In this document: piece by piece, positions 33,937 to 43,363 of the stretch
Position numbering within the stretch: position 1 is the stretch's first letter
Layout: each line of letters starts with the position of its first letter
Assembly: GCA_027452065.1 (NCBI GenBank)
Contig: DAIDHC010000111.1
Span: 1-53,962, forward strand
Reading direction: 5' to 3'
From: Bryobacterales bacterium
Lineage (GTDB): Bacteria; Acidobacteriota; Terriglobia; Bryobacterales; Bryobacteraceae
Length of the DNA stretch: 53,962 nucleotides
Translations under genes and position numbers: made by a program
Notes under the pieces: model-generated
Told to the model about the DNA's origin: nothing
What the model saw: the letters and a program-made list of their open reading frames with translations, nothing else
The model's database searches: none

Positions 33937-35358
33937 TCAGTTAGCCGCTTCGACCACCGCCTTCACCTTCCCGCCGCGGATGGCGCGGGCCAGAGCCGCG
34001 TGATCCTTCTCGTTCTGGTCGGCGTAGGCGGTGGCGAAGGCCGCGATGGCGCGGTCCAGCGCGTCACTGGTACCCATGTACCCGCTGAGCACGGCCGCTT
34101 GCCCGGAGCGCGCGTGCGACAGCGCGAGGGCCCTGCCGCACCATGTCGCGTAAAGGTTCATCTCGGGGGAGCCGAAGGTCTCTACGCGGAGGCTGATCTT
34201 GATGTCCCGGAGTTGGCGGACGAAGTAGTGGAGGCGGCGGTTTCCGGCGCCGCGTGTCCATCCCAGGAACATGTCGCTGGCAGGCTGCATGAGCCGGTAG
34301 CCGTCGACAACGCGCTGGCCGTGGTTGGGCAGCGCGCTCCGGCCCGCGAAAGGCTCCAGCACAGAGGCGCGGGCCTCCTTGACCTGGAGGAACAGCGGAT
34401 CGTCCTCGCCGGCCATGAACAGGCATACCCAGCAGGAGGTGCCGACGCTTCCGATCCCCACCACCTTCATGGCGATGTCCCGGAGTTCGTAGCGGGCCAG
34501 CAGGGACTGGGTTGCGGGAGCGAGGGTAGCGCGGTAGGCGTCCAGCGTGTCCCGTACAATCTTCACGATCTCCCCCGGGCGATGCCCCTTGACGTGAAAG
34601 ATGGTGGGGAGCTGGTCCTTGATAAGGGGCATGTCTCCCTGATGTTCGACGAGCTTGGGAAAAATGTCCTCGGCGATGCTCTTGGCCCGTTCCCTTTGCA
34701 GGCGCTTGAGAGCTCGCTGGCGCAAGGCAGGATCTTTGATGCCGGCCACCAGGTCGTCAGCCCAAAGCCCCTGGTACCACAGCTCCAGTGTCTTCATCTG
34801 GCTGAACTCGGCCATCGACTGACGGTAGGTGCGAACGCAAACCGTGGTGACGTCCCGCGCCGTGGCATCGCTCAGGCCGTTGTCCCGGCAAGCCACGGTG
34901 AAGCTTGCGGCGAGGCGCTTCAGGTCCCACTCCCACGGGGCCTCCAGCGTCTCGTCCAGGTCGTTGATCGAGAACAGGACCCTCCGCTCCGGTGTTGCGA
35001 AGCCGCCGAAATTCGACAGGTGCGCGTCGCCGCAGCACTGTACGCGCACACCGGTGGATGGCGTGGAGGCCAGATCGGACGCCATGGTGAGTGCCGCGCC
35101 CCGGAAAAACGTGAACGCCGACCGGGCCATGCGCCCGTGGCGGAGCGGGAGCAGGTCCGGCAATCGCCCTTTCTCCGCCTCCAACACCAATTGGACGGCG
35201 TCCGGCCGGCCGGCCGGCGGTTTCCAGGCGGCGTGCGACGTTCGGGGGCAGGTCTCGCGCAGCGCCTTGCCGGCGGCGTACCGCTCAACGTGCGTCCTCA
35301 ACGTGGATGTCCGCGGCTCGGCCGGCTTGCCGCGCTGTGTTCGTTCTTTTGGTTTCAT
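33937..35358 (-). CDS. DUF2252 family protein
   Basis: A 473-residue DUF2252 protein. Conserved marks are the FFRGAALTMASDLA region (about 85-100), CCGDAHLSNFGGFATPERR and INDLDETLEAPWEWDLKRLA. These motifs resemble the catalytic loop and DxD of kinase-like phosphotransferases, to which DUF2252 is thought to be distantly related. No direct function is known. Later ELRDIAMKVVGIGSVGTSCW and GRSALPNHGQRVVDGYRLMQ are also family-typical. Full length for the family. It is a single gene, with weak GAGG before the ATG. Composition becomes balanced between strands from here onwards. Confidence 0.9.
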   Translation of the reverse strand: MKPKERTQRGKPAEPRTSTLRTHVERYAAGKALRETCPRTSHAAWKPPAGRPDAVQLVLEAEKGRLPDLLPLRHGRMARSAFTFFRGAALTMASDLASTPSTGVRVQCCGDAHLSNFGGFATPERRVLFSINDLDETLEAPWEWDLKRLAASFTVACRDNGLSDATARDVTTVCVRTYRQSMAEFSQMKTLELWYQGLWADDLVAGIKDPALRQRALKRLQRERAKSIAEDIFPKLVEHQGDMPLIKDQLPTIFHVKGHRPGEIVKIVRDTLDAYRATLAPATQSLLARYELRDIAMKVVGIGSVGTSCWVCLFMAGEDDPLFLQVKEARASVLEPFAGRSALPNHGQRVVDGYRLMQPASDMFLGWTRGAGNRRLHYFVRQLRDIKISLRVETFGSPEMNLYATWCGRALALSHARSGQAAVLSGYMGTSDALDRAIAAFATAYADQNEKDHAALARAIRGGKVKAVVEAAN

Positions 35359-35703
35359 CGCCTCGCTCGCCGCTGCTCCTCTGGCCGTGCCACGCTTCTC
35401 GCCTCACTTGGTTCGATCCAAGCCCTCAGGACAGCCGGAACGTTGCTCAGGCATTGCCGGCGTCATACGAACGATGAACGCCGCGAGCGCAAGATTTAGA
35501 AAAAGCGGCCCTGCCCGACGGAGGAGTGGCCGCGAGGCGCCGCCTTTGACCGGGCCGGGCCGGCGCCGATGCCCGGGGGATGTGCTGGTGCCGCATGAAA
35601 TGGAGAGCGCCTGCCGCTCGGGAGAATTCCGCCCGGCGGGTTATTGCCCGGCATGGTTGCGCCGCCGCGTCCTCGGGTCCCATGATGGCGCCCAAAAAGG
35701 AAA
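35359..35703. other. Gene-free gap, nothing recognised
   Basis: This 345-bp stretch lies upstream of DUF2252 and downstream of the TIGR03437 protein, both on the minus strand. I see no believable reading frame, clear promoter or stable terminator. Confidence 0.4.
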
Positions 35704-38478
35704 CTACCGCGCCACTCCGCTGGCCGGGGTTGGCGTAGGCGGCGCAGCGGCGAATATCGTGACGACCTGGTCAGTCGTCATCCCCGGTTCGACCACCTGC
35801 AACGGCAGCGTGCCCGGCGGATAGCCCGGCGCGAGCGGAATGGTTGCCGGTAGTGTGACGTTGATTTGCGTCACACCGGACAGCAGCTCCGGCGCCGCCC
35901 CGGCGAACTCCACTTTCAGGAAGAGAGCCGGCGGTTGCATCGGGTATAGGTCGATGATCGCCGCTTGTGGAGTGATCACCAGAGGCCGCAGCTCTAACGG
36001 TGTCACTCCGCCCGCCACGCTGGGCGGCGAGGTCTGCCCGCCTCCCGTGCCGAACAGCATCACGGTCGACCCCGGCTGCGCCGGGTTCCGGGCCGAGTTC
36101 ACCGAGTAATCCTGATTCAAAGCGACAGCGGCTCCGTTGAGTTGAAACACGCTGATATGGGCCGCCACAACCTGCAAATTCGCCAGTTCGTTGAGCGTCG
36201 TGCCATTCGTGACTACCTGAATCGTGGCCGTTGTCCCCACCGGCAGGTCATACGGCAGAATCAGGTTCACCTGGCCATAAGAGGCGTACAACAGCGGAGC
36301 CGGCTCACCGTTCACCATTACCTCGGTGCCGCCCAGCGATGTGGTCAGTTGTCCGTTCGTCAGTTGCGCCCCTAGTCCTTCGCTTGGCCCCATGCCGCTC
36401 CCAAACAGCGTCACAATGCCGCCGGGCGAGATCTCCGGCGGGTTCCCGTACTGCAGGAAGCTGGCGGCGTCCACCACGCATCCAACCGACGCCGGCGCGG
36501 GCTGGTTCTCCACCACCTGCACGCGGCCCGTGGGAAGGTCCACATAAGGGTCGCCCTGCGCATCCACGCCATCGAAACTCACCTCGCTTCCACCGGGAAG
36601 ATACGTCGCGAACAATTGCTGGCCCGTTGGGCTCAGCCTGACGTACGCCGGGCCGCCGCAGGAGCCGCCCAGAATCGCGCCCGGCGAGACGGCGATGCTT
36701 CCTTCTGCCAGAGCCACCAGATTCCCGGCCGCGTCCACCACCATGGCGTCCCCGTATACCGGCACGTCCGCCAGAAGGCGCGACCCGCTCCCGTCCAGAT
36801 GGATCAGTTGCAGCGGACCGCTGTGGCAGCATTGAAGAAAGGAGATCACGTTCGCCCACACACTGCCGTCGGGACTCAGCGCGATGCTGAGAATCCAATC
36901 CGTCTCCGGCCCCCCGAAGTACGTGGCGAAAACTAACTTGCTGCCCGTGGCATCGAGCCGGGCAACGATGCCGTCGTAGCCGCCCGCGTTCTGCCTCTGG
37001 TAGGCGCCGGGCGTGACCGGGAAACCGGCTTCGGCCGTTCCGGCATAATACACGCTGCCATCCGAATACAACTGCGCGGTGGCTTGAGACGTGCCTGGCA
37101 GATACGTTCCGTATATCAGCTTGTCCAGGTCCGGGCTCAGCCGCGCGGCGTAGCCGTTCAAGCAAGGGTCGCCCTGGCACGCCGCCATCAGTGCGCCGCT
37201 CGAAACCGGCATCCCGGCACTCGTTCCGGTCAGGGACGCCGGCAGAAAATAAAACGATCCGTCGCCGCCGATTGCCGCCGTGCCCAGCGTATCCGCATTG
37301 GGACCCCCGAAAAACGTGGCCGACTGCAGGCGTCCCGTCGAGGGATCGAGGATCGCGGCGAAATAATCTCCGCCCACGGGGGTAGAGGACTCGGCAGGCG
37401 CGGCCGGCGGGCCGGCATAGGTGATTTGGAGCGCCCCGGCCGTCGCGGGGAAATCGGCGGAATCGGTCGTCCCCGCCACCGCCAGTTTGCCATCCGGAGT
37501 GAATCCGGCAAACCCCGGCGCCTCGTTGACTCCGCCCTCCAGGTACGTGATGAACTCCAGCGTGCCCGTTGCCGAATATTTGGATATCGCCACGTCCGTG
37601 CATAAGATGGGGTAGTCGATCTCATTGCCGCATCCGGTACCCGAAATGGCGGGAAACGGCGGCGTCTTTCCGGCGGCGTCCGCAACAGCGGTTACATAGT
37701 AAGTGTTGCCGACGGGATCGGTGGCCCGTTGGAGCGGAACGATTGAGTCCTGGTAGCCAACACCAAGCCCCCCGTTCAATTGGATCGCGATCTGCAAGGG
37801 CAGGGTGGAATCGATCCCCTGCACCGACAAACCGAAATTGGTTCCCTGAAGCACCGTGAAATTCGCACTCGGGCTCGTCTGCCCGGAAGGACCCGTTTGA
37901 GACGCCGCAACATTGAGGATCAGGAGTCGAACCCCACCGCCTGGGTAAAAATTCGCGAACAGAGATCCGTTCGGAAAGGCCGAGACCGATTCCGCCTGCG
38001 GAGTCGAGAACTGCACTGCGTTGAGATTCGCGCCCGGCGCCAACGTCAGGTTTAACGTCAGGATGCCGCTCGGGTCCACCGTGTATTGCGCGTCGATGCC
38101 GGGGTAGATGGCGGCAAGCGTTGCCTTGCTGTACCGAGGAATCCCTGTGGCCCACTTCGCCGGGTCCGCGCCCGCATAGGCGTTGACGAAGCCTGGCAGC
38201 GGGTCGGAGTAACTCACCGTTGGGTTCGGATTACTCGACACCAGCGCCAGAGTGGCGCCCATCGGCGAATACGACACGGATTGCGCGGTGACGGCGATGC
38301 TGCTGGTCGTAGTGCGGCTGAGAAACAGGATGCCGGCGCCGGCCTGCCCTTGATTGGCCTCCAGGCCGGGAGCCGGCAGAAGGGGCTGCGGCGAACTGGG
38401 AACAGGCACCAGCGCAGCCGCGCGCGCGGCGGCGCAGCACAATGCCAGAATTGGCAGAACCGAAACGATGCGAGCCAT
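35704..38478 (-). CDS. Secreted SBBP-like propeller protein with C-terminal TIGR03437-type domain
   Basis: A 924-residue exported protein. It has a signal peptide (MARIVSVLPILALCCAAARA) and an N-terminal domain starting at LEANQGQAGAGILFLSRT, typical of proteins with SBBP beta-propeller repeats. Many propeller-like blades follow, with motifs such as ATFFGGPNAD, YGTYLPGTSQ and ATYFGGPETDWILSIALSPD. The last 240 residues are the Solibacter-type C-terminal domain (VVDAASFLQYGNPPEISPGG, VTLFGSGMGP, NLILPYDLP, FGTGGGQTSP). Its function is unknown, perhaps surface binding. ATG 38478 puts the signal at the N-terminus; the frame is open to 38559. It is a single gene. Confidence 0.9.
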   Translation of the reverse strand: MARIVSVLPILALCCAAARAAALVPVPSSPQPLLPAPGLEANQGQAGAGILFLSRTTTSSIAVTAQSVSYSPMGATLALVSSNPNPTVSYSDPLPGFVNAYAGADPAKWATGIPRYSKATLAAIYPGIDAQYTVDPSGILTLNLTLAPGANLNAVQFSTPQAESVSAFPNGSLFANFYPGGGVRLLILNVAASQTGPSGQTSPSANFTVLQGTNFGLSVQGIDSTLPLQIAIQLNGGLGVGYQDSIVPLQRATDPVGNTYYVTAVADAAGKTPPFPAISGTGCGNEIDYPILCTDVAISKYSATGTLEFITYLEGGVNEAPGFAGFTPDGKLAVAGTTDSADFPATAGALQITYAGPPAAPAESSTPVGGDYFAAILDPSTGRLQSATFFGGPNADTLGTAAIGGDGSFYFLPASLTGTSAGMPVSSGALMAACQGDPCLNGYAARLSPDLDKLIYGTYLPGTSQATAQLYSDGSVYYAGTAEAGFPVTPGAYQRQNAGGYDGIVARLDATGSKLVFATYFGGPETDWILSIALSPDGSVWANVISFLQCCHSGPLQLIHLDGSGSRLLADVPVYGDAMVVDAAGNLVALAEGSIAVSPGAILGGSCGGPAYVRLSPTGQQLFATYLPGGSEVSFDGVDAQGDPYVDLPTGRVQVVENQPAPASVGCVVDAASFLQYGNPPEISPGGIVTLFGSGMGPSEGLGAQLTNGQLTTSLGGTEVMVNGEPAPLLYASYGQVNLILPYDLPVGTTATIQVVTNGTTLNELANLQVVAAHISVFQLNGAAVALNQDYSVNSARNPAQPGSTVMLFGTGGGQTSPPSVAGGVTPLELRPLVITPQAAIIDLYPMQPPALFLKVEFAGAAPELLSGVTQINVTLPATIPLAPGYPPGTLPLQVVEPGMTTDQVVTIFAAAPPTPTPASGVAR

Positions 38479-39058
38479 CGCACCGGACGCTGCAAGACGA
38501 TAACCAAATCGACGCCGCTTGTTCCCGCGATCGCTCGCGATGCCCGGCTCGCGCACCACGACTGGGACCGCCCGGCGTGCCTGCAGCCGGCTGGGTCCGG
38601 CGTCGCCCGCAAACCGGAACTCGAGATTCCGCGCCCTTCGGCAGTGCGTGATCGTCCCGGCATGCGCGCCGGCAAGGTCGCGCAGCCTGACTAAAGATGC
38701 CGCCGCGATCCTGTCTCAGGCCGGGTTGGAGGAATGGGTCCGGCGGGCCTAAGTTCGACGAAGTTAACGTACGTTTTGAGTTGGCCCGATCGAGCGAGAA
38801 GCAAGAGAGCACCGGCGCAGCTAACGCCTCCGGCGCGGCCATTCCCGTTGCCGCCGCCTCGGGTCACCCCCTGAATAGCACCGGCGGCGGTGAGAATGAT
38901 CGGCCCCGGATGCCGCCCGCCGGGAGTACATACGGCCGCTGCGGCCGAGGGCGTGAACGACGGTAAGTGTGTGGACGTGGACGGCGGAAAACACCGCCGC
39001 AACGACGAAGGCTGAGATGGGTCTCAAGGCTGGCCTGCGAACGGAATGAGACTCGTTC

Positions 39059-39075
39059 ACTAAGTCAATCTTAGT
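39059..39075. promoter_or_regulatory. AT-rich inverted repeat in the gap before the toxin-like operon
   Basis: ACTAAG-TCAAT-CTTAGT is a 6-bp inverted repeat in a short AT-rich island, within the 1.25-kb gene-free gap 38479-39727. It could be an operator. It is 650 bases from the nearest start codon, so its target is unclear. I see no gene in the gap. Confidence 0.3.
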
Positions 39076-39271
39076 TAGGAAAAGCAATTCTGAGTGGCGA
39101 GAGATGCTGAGGCGCCGTGGTCGAAAAGTGCGGAGGAGTCTCGGCGCCGGCACATGCCGATGGTGAACATCCCGGCTGTCGGGCAACAGTTCGAAAGCCG
39201 CCCCCGCGCGCGGGACGAGTCGCGGTGTTCTGAAATCCGCCGCGCGTTTTTTCGGTAAAGCGGATTACGGT

Positions 39272-39298
39272 TTGCGGCCGGCCGGCTTGCGCTATACT
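39272..39298 (+). promoter_or_regulatory. Candidate promoter with a 430-base leader before the toxin-like operon
   Basis: TTGCGG (39272-39277) and TATACT (39293-39298) are 15 bases apart, short of the ideal 17. If used, the transcript would carry a leader of about 420 bases before the ATG at 39728. No convincing promoter is closer to the gene, where only AATGTAATTCC-type AT-rich sequence occurs near 39690-39700. Confidence 0.3.
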
Positions 39299-39727
39299 TC
39301 TCGCGTCGGTCGTTACAGGATTGCCGCGAGGCGTCTCCGTCGGATGAAATCCATAGACAGTCGAAAGCGGCGCGGTGCGGAACTTACTGTCCCGCGGCGG
39401 CACACGGCGAACGCGGCGGCTCTATCCGCGGGGATGGCCGGAAAAGATCTCCCGCGCTTGTTCGAGCAGCCGGCCGGGCCGCATCGCGTTACCGTTCCGG
39501 ACGGATACTTCAAGCGCCCGAGCCCCGCATGGACGGCCTGCTTGAGGGTAGACGGCGGAAGAACGGGCCGCCCGTCCAGTCATCGACGTGACACACGCAT
39601 TCTCGCTCCCTATGGCCGGCAGCGCGGCTGGCGGTATCGGCGGAGAGTTCGCCGCCCATACCGGCACAGGCGCGATGTCCGTGCTGAAATGTAATTCCAT
39701 ACTGATACGCCAAAAGGAGTTCTCTTT

Positions 39728-40888
39728 ATGTCAAAAATACCAACCGACCAGATCCAGGAAGGAATGAGCTTCTTGAGCAAAGACGATTGGTTCAAGATTC
39801 AATCGTTCGCGCTCATGTCGATCTACGACAACCCCACGACGCCGGAGCTGATGGCGGCGAGACTGGGACTCAAATCGCCGAAGGACCCGGAATGGACCGG
39901 CGATTTCGGCGTCACCACGCAGCTCTATAAGGAGTTGGCGGACTCCTGCGGCGTCTTCTGGAACGACATCAAACCGGGCATGGTCAACCTGGCCGACGAT
40001 ATCGTGAACTATCAGCGAGTAACTGCTCCTATCTTCACCCTCATCATTAAGACGGTTGACGAATATAACAAAGCCGATAGTTCACTCCCCGTGGAAGCCA
40101 AGAACACCATCATCAAGGGCCTCAAAAGATTGTTGAAAGAAGCCGAGATGCGCTCCGAGCGGGCGGACTTGCTGCACGGTAAGCTCACCGGTTTCCACAA
40201 CAGCCTCCTCAAAGCCGAAGCGGACTTCAACAGGCACGAAGGGGATTATAAGAAGAAATACGGGGACGAAAGCGCCGACGTCATAGCACTCAAGGAACAA
40301 TTGAAATTGTGCGAAGAGGAGCTGGAGACAAAGCGGAAGAAGGACAAGGACGAAACGATCGTTCTCGGAACATCGCCGCTCTATCTGCTGATTCCGTGGT
40401 TGGGACCGTTCGTGTTGATCGGCGTCCTGCTCGGGGTCGGCATCGACATGGGGAAAGTGCGGGAGAGGATCGCCAAATTGGTGGAGGATGCCAAGGAACT
40501 CCAGGGTAAGTTGGACATCAAGGAAAAGTTTATGGCACTTTTCAAAACCATGATGGACCTGACCAAAGACACCAAGACGGAGGTCAAGAAGGTCCTTGGT
40601 CCTGTCGCCCAACTCAAAGACGGGTGGGCGGCGCTGACGTCCGATCTCAAATCTCTCGTCGGCCCCGAGGGAACCCTCACCTCGGCCGAGCGCGAAGCCA
40701 CGGCGAGCGAATGGGCTTTCGTCGGCACGGATCTGGAGGCGTCGAAGAACACCTGGTCCGCGCTGGGGAAACAGGCCGACAAGTTCCGTTTGAACGCGAC
40801 CATCCGGAAGGCGGAGACGGTCGATGAAGCGGTCCAGTCGCTCACCGAATTCGCAAACTCGCCCGCGTATCGGGAGATTGTCCAATGA
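39728..40888 (+). CDS. Alpha-helical pore-forming toxin-like component 1 (XaxA/ClyA-like layout)
   Basis: A 386-residue protein without a signal peptide. Long amphipathic helices (about 85-210) lead to a hydrophobic segment, 211-239 (IVLGTSPLYL ... LLGVGIDMGK). A second long helix follows (about 240-310) and a shorter C-terminal helical part (320-386). Such a single hydrophobic hairpin between two long helices is the plan of the ClyA/Hbl/Nhe and alpha-xenorhabdolysin (XaxA/YaxA) toxins, where it forms the membrane-inserting head. The region 172-210 is strongly charged coiled coil. LKDGWAALTSDLKSL (296-310) recurs in the third gene of this locus. AAAGGAG lies about eight bases before the ATG. 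It overlaps the next gene by 4 bases (ATGA). Family call is by architecture; sequence identity to known toxins looks low. Confidence 0.65.
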   Translation: MSKIPTDQIQEGMSFLSKDDWFKIQSFALMSIYDNPTTPELMAARLGLKSPKDPEWTGDFGVTTQLYKELADSCGVFWNDIKPGMVNLADDIVNYQRVTAPIFTLIIKTVDEYNKADSSLPVEAKNTIIKGLKRLLKEAEMRSERADLLHGKLTGFHNSLLKAEADFNRHEGDYKKKYGDESADVIALKEQLKLCEEELETKRKKDKDETIVLGTSPLYLLIPWLGPFVLIGVLLGVGIDMGKVRERIAKLVEDAKELQGKLDIKEKFMALFKTMMDLTKDTKTEVKKVLGPVAQLKDGWAALTSDLKSLVGPEGTLTSAEREATASEWAFVGTDLEASKNTWSALGKQADKFRLNATIRKAETVDEAVQSLTEFANSPAYREIVQ

Positions 40889-43317
40889 GCGGCGTATCCA
40901 TCTCCCCCTCCGCCTACGATTCCGCCGTAGCCGGGCTGAAGGCCGGGGGGCGCCTGCCCTCGCTGGCGGAGTTCTCCCCCGCCTCCGGCCGCCTGTCGGC
41001 CCGGGAAAAGATGGACATGACCGTCGATCTGAAAGCGGCCGTCGAGGAGGCGATCGTGAAAAAAGTCGACGCGCTCTCCATCTTTGCCGATGTCGTCCGG
41101 ATCCCGCGCGATTTCAAGGGCGGCCTTCGCGACCCTCTCCATGTCCTCCGCGTCGTCGCGCGGCGTCTCGAGGTGGAGGGCGGGGAACCGGTTGTCCTGG
41201 ACCTGAAGGACGAACCCAAACGCACGGCAGCCACCCAGGCTCAGTTTCTGGTCGGCGAAATGACCGGCGACTTCCAGATCCGGTCGCGATCTCCGAAGAA
41301 TCCCAAGCCGGCCGAGTCCCTGCATATTTCCCCTGGCCTCGATTTTGTGGCCTATGTCCTCGAAAAGTCCGAAGGCGATGTCAACCTGGTCCGCTTCACA
41401 CCCAGGCTCCCGCTGAATCTGCTCGATAAGAATCGGCCGTTGCATCACTTGTTGAAGAGCTCCTTCGAACTGGCCGCCGGGTTGATCGAGGACCCGCTTC
41501 CCGAGCCGCCGAAGCTCGAACTGGCGCGCTCGATTTTGAAGTGGCTCATCCGATGGTCAACCTATCCGAACACCGATCTGATCTCGCTCTTCCAGGCCGC
41601 CGACGCGCTGGAGCGGGTGCTGCCGGCGCCGGTTCCGGGCGGCAATCCGCCGCTGGTCCACCGGGTTCCCAGCGAGACGCGAGTCCGCTATCTCGAGATG
41701 GCAAGCAAACAGTTGGCCAGCGCCCGGGATTCCGACATCAAGGCGCGCCTGGAGGGAATCGGCGGCCAGATTTCCCAGGTCGCCCAGCAAGTGGTGGGAG
41801 TCTGGCGGCAGCGCGACGGGATCGACCTGGCGGAGTTGGACACCCGGATCGACGACGCAAGAGTACGGCTGAAGAAGGCCGTGGAGGCGGTGGCGCGCGC
41901 CGGCAAGGAGATGGAGGATCAGAAGTTCGACAATGAATTCTCCGAGCGCAATCTTCAGTTGCAGCTCAAGCTGGACACCATCGACAAGCTCGTTTCCGCG
42001 GCCTTCGAACTTACCACGGCCGTCGCGCAGATCGGCATCGGCATCGCCATCTTCGCCGCGACGGGAACTCCGGCATCGCTGGCGGCGGCCAATCCCGCCG
42101 ACCTGGTGAAGAAGGCTGCCGCGTGGAAGGACGCCGGTACGCTCGAGAAAACCTTCGGCGTGCTGAAGGCCATGTATGGCGGCTGGATCCCGCACATGGT
42201 GAAGTCGGTGGCGGCGCTGGACAAGGATGCCCGGGATGCGATGGTGAACTCGTTCAAGATCGCCTTCGAAGGAATGCAGAAGTTTTATCAGGGCGCGAAG
42301 GCGCTGAGCCAGTCCGGGATCCTGAACCCGGAGCAGATCGGCGCGCTGGTGAACACGGCGGCCAGTTCCATGGACCCGGTGGAGGCGAAAGCCTCCTGGG
42401 ACGCATTCCTGGTGGACGCCACCACCAGGTTCGTCGGAATCGAGAAGGGCAAATACGCCGTCGAGGTGCACAAGGCGGCCGCCGAGTACAGGGCCGGCCT
42501 CGAGAAGCTGGTCATCTATGGACGGCTGCTGGCCGATCAGCAGGCCAACATGGCCCAGTGCGTGCGCGAGGTGGGAACGCTGACTCTGAGAAAGGATTCC
42601 GTCACCAAAAAACGAGGAGAGCTGGCTTCGCTCGAGCAGAATCTCGGAGACCAGGCGGCGGCGAAGAAGGCTCTCGAGGCCGAGAACAACGACCGGCTGC
42701 AAGCTATGGGCCGCGCTTTCTTCACCACGCTCTGGGGCTTCCGCTCCTCCTTCTTTTATGAGGGAATGACGCTGCCGGCAACTCGCGCCACCATCCCCGC
42801 CAATAGCACCCAGATGGACGCGCTCTACCTGGCGATGGACAGGGAAAAGGTCACGCCCGCCAAGGAATGGGTCTTGCGGGGCGATCTCAAGGAGACTCTC
42901 GTGTTCACCGGCGAGAGCGTTCTGAAAAACCTGCGCGACTTCGGGTCGGCCAAGATCGCGATCCATCTCGACAATCCCAGGCTCAAGAGCTACGATCTGG
43001 TGCGGATCGCGAAAATGGAGATCCGTCTCGAGGGCGTGACACCCAACGCCGCCGACGGCATCTCCCTCACCCTGGCGAGCGAGAGAAGCTTCCTGGATCA
43101 CTCGCTGGATCAATCAGTCTCCTACGACGGCGAGCCTGTCGAGCTCAAATTCACCTACGGCGCGAAATGGGACCCGAAATACGAGGAGAATTTCACCGAA
43201 GTGCAGCCGACGCCGTTCTCGACCTGGACGCTGAGAATCGACAACCGGGACGCTCAGGCTCTCGACGGACTGTCCGCGGTCCATCTCACCATCGTCGGTA
43301 AGGCCCGGAAGCGATAA
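40885..43317 (+). CDS. Large second component of the helical toxin-like locus
   Basis: An 810-residue protein, no signal peptide. Three regions are visible. Residues 1-260 are a mixed alpha/beta part with no family I recognise (MTVDLKAAVEEAIVKKVDAL, PLHVLRVVARRLEVEGGEPV). Residues 265-640 are nearly all helical, with a hydrophobic stretch at about 373-403 (ELTTAVAQIGIGIAIFAATG) and a Lys/Glu-rich coiled coil at 565-610, consistent with a pore-forming helical core. Residues 640-810 are beta-rich. The end (FSTWTLRIDNRDAQALDGLS then VHLTIVGKARKR) resembles the last strands of TcA-type insecticidal toxin subunits, but only loosely. Known xenorhabdolysin B subunits are about 350 residues, so this would be an enlarged partner. 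ATGA coupling with component 1 supports joint action in fixed ratio. Confidence 0.6.
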   Translation: MSGVSISPSAYDSAVAGLKAGGRLPSLAEFSPASGRLSAREKMDMTVDLKAAVEEAIVKKVDALSIFADVVRIPRDFKGGLRDPLHVLRVVARRLEVEGGEPVVLDLKDEPKRTAATQAQFLVGEMTGDFQIRSRSPKNPKPAESLHISPGLDFVAYVLEKSEGDVNLVRFTPRLPLNLLDKNRPLHHLLKSSFELAAGLIEDPLPEPPKLELARSILKWLIRWSTYPNTDLISLFQAADALERVLPAPVPGGNPPLVHRVPSETRVRYLEMASKQLASARDSDIKARLEGIGGQISQVAQQVVGVWRQRDGIDLAELDTRIDDARVRLKKAVEAVARAGKEMEDQKFDNEFSERNLQLQLKLDTIDKLVSAAFELTTAVAQIGIGIAIFAATGTPASLAAANPADLVKKAAAWKDAGTLEKTFGVLKAMYGGWIPHMVKSVAALDKDARDAMVNSFKIAFEGMQKFYQGAKALSQSGILNPEQIGALVNTAASSMDPVEAKASWDAFLVDATTRFVGIEKGKYAVEVHKAAAEYRAGLEKLVIYGRLLADQQANMAQCVREVGTLTLRKDSVTKKRGELASLEQNLGDQAAAKKALEAENNDRLQAMGRAFFTTLWGFRSSFFYEGMTLPATRATIPANSTQMDALYLAMDREKVTPAKEWVLRGDLKETLVFTGESVLKNLRDFGSAKIAIHLDNPRLKSYDLVRIAKMEIRLEGVTPNAADGISLTLASERSFLDHSLDQSVSYDGEPVELKFTYGAKWDPKYEENFTEVQPTPFSTWTLRIDNRDAQALDGLSAVHLTIVGKARKR

Positions 43318-43363
43318 TCCACGGCTCAGCCGCACAATAGGCGCGCCACCGCAAAGGCCAACG

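Noticed and set aside
38691..39186. Reverse-strand frames in the same gap, one with a hydrophobic segment
   Set aside because: No ribosome site, no family pattern and low-complexity ends; not enough to call a gene.
39272..39694. Possible small basic protein in the gap before the toxin-like operon
   Set aside because: Arg-rich random-looking translation without a ribosome site; more likely leader or spacer.
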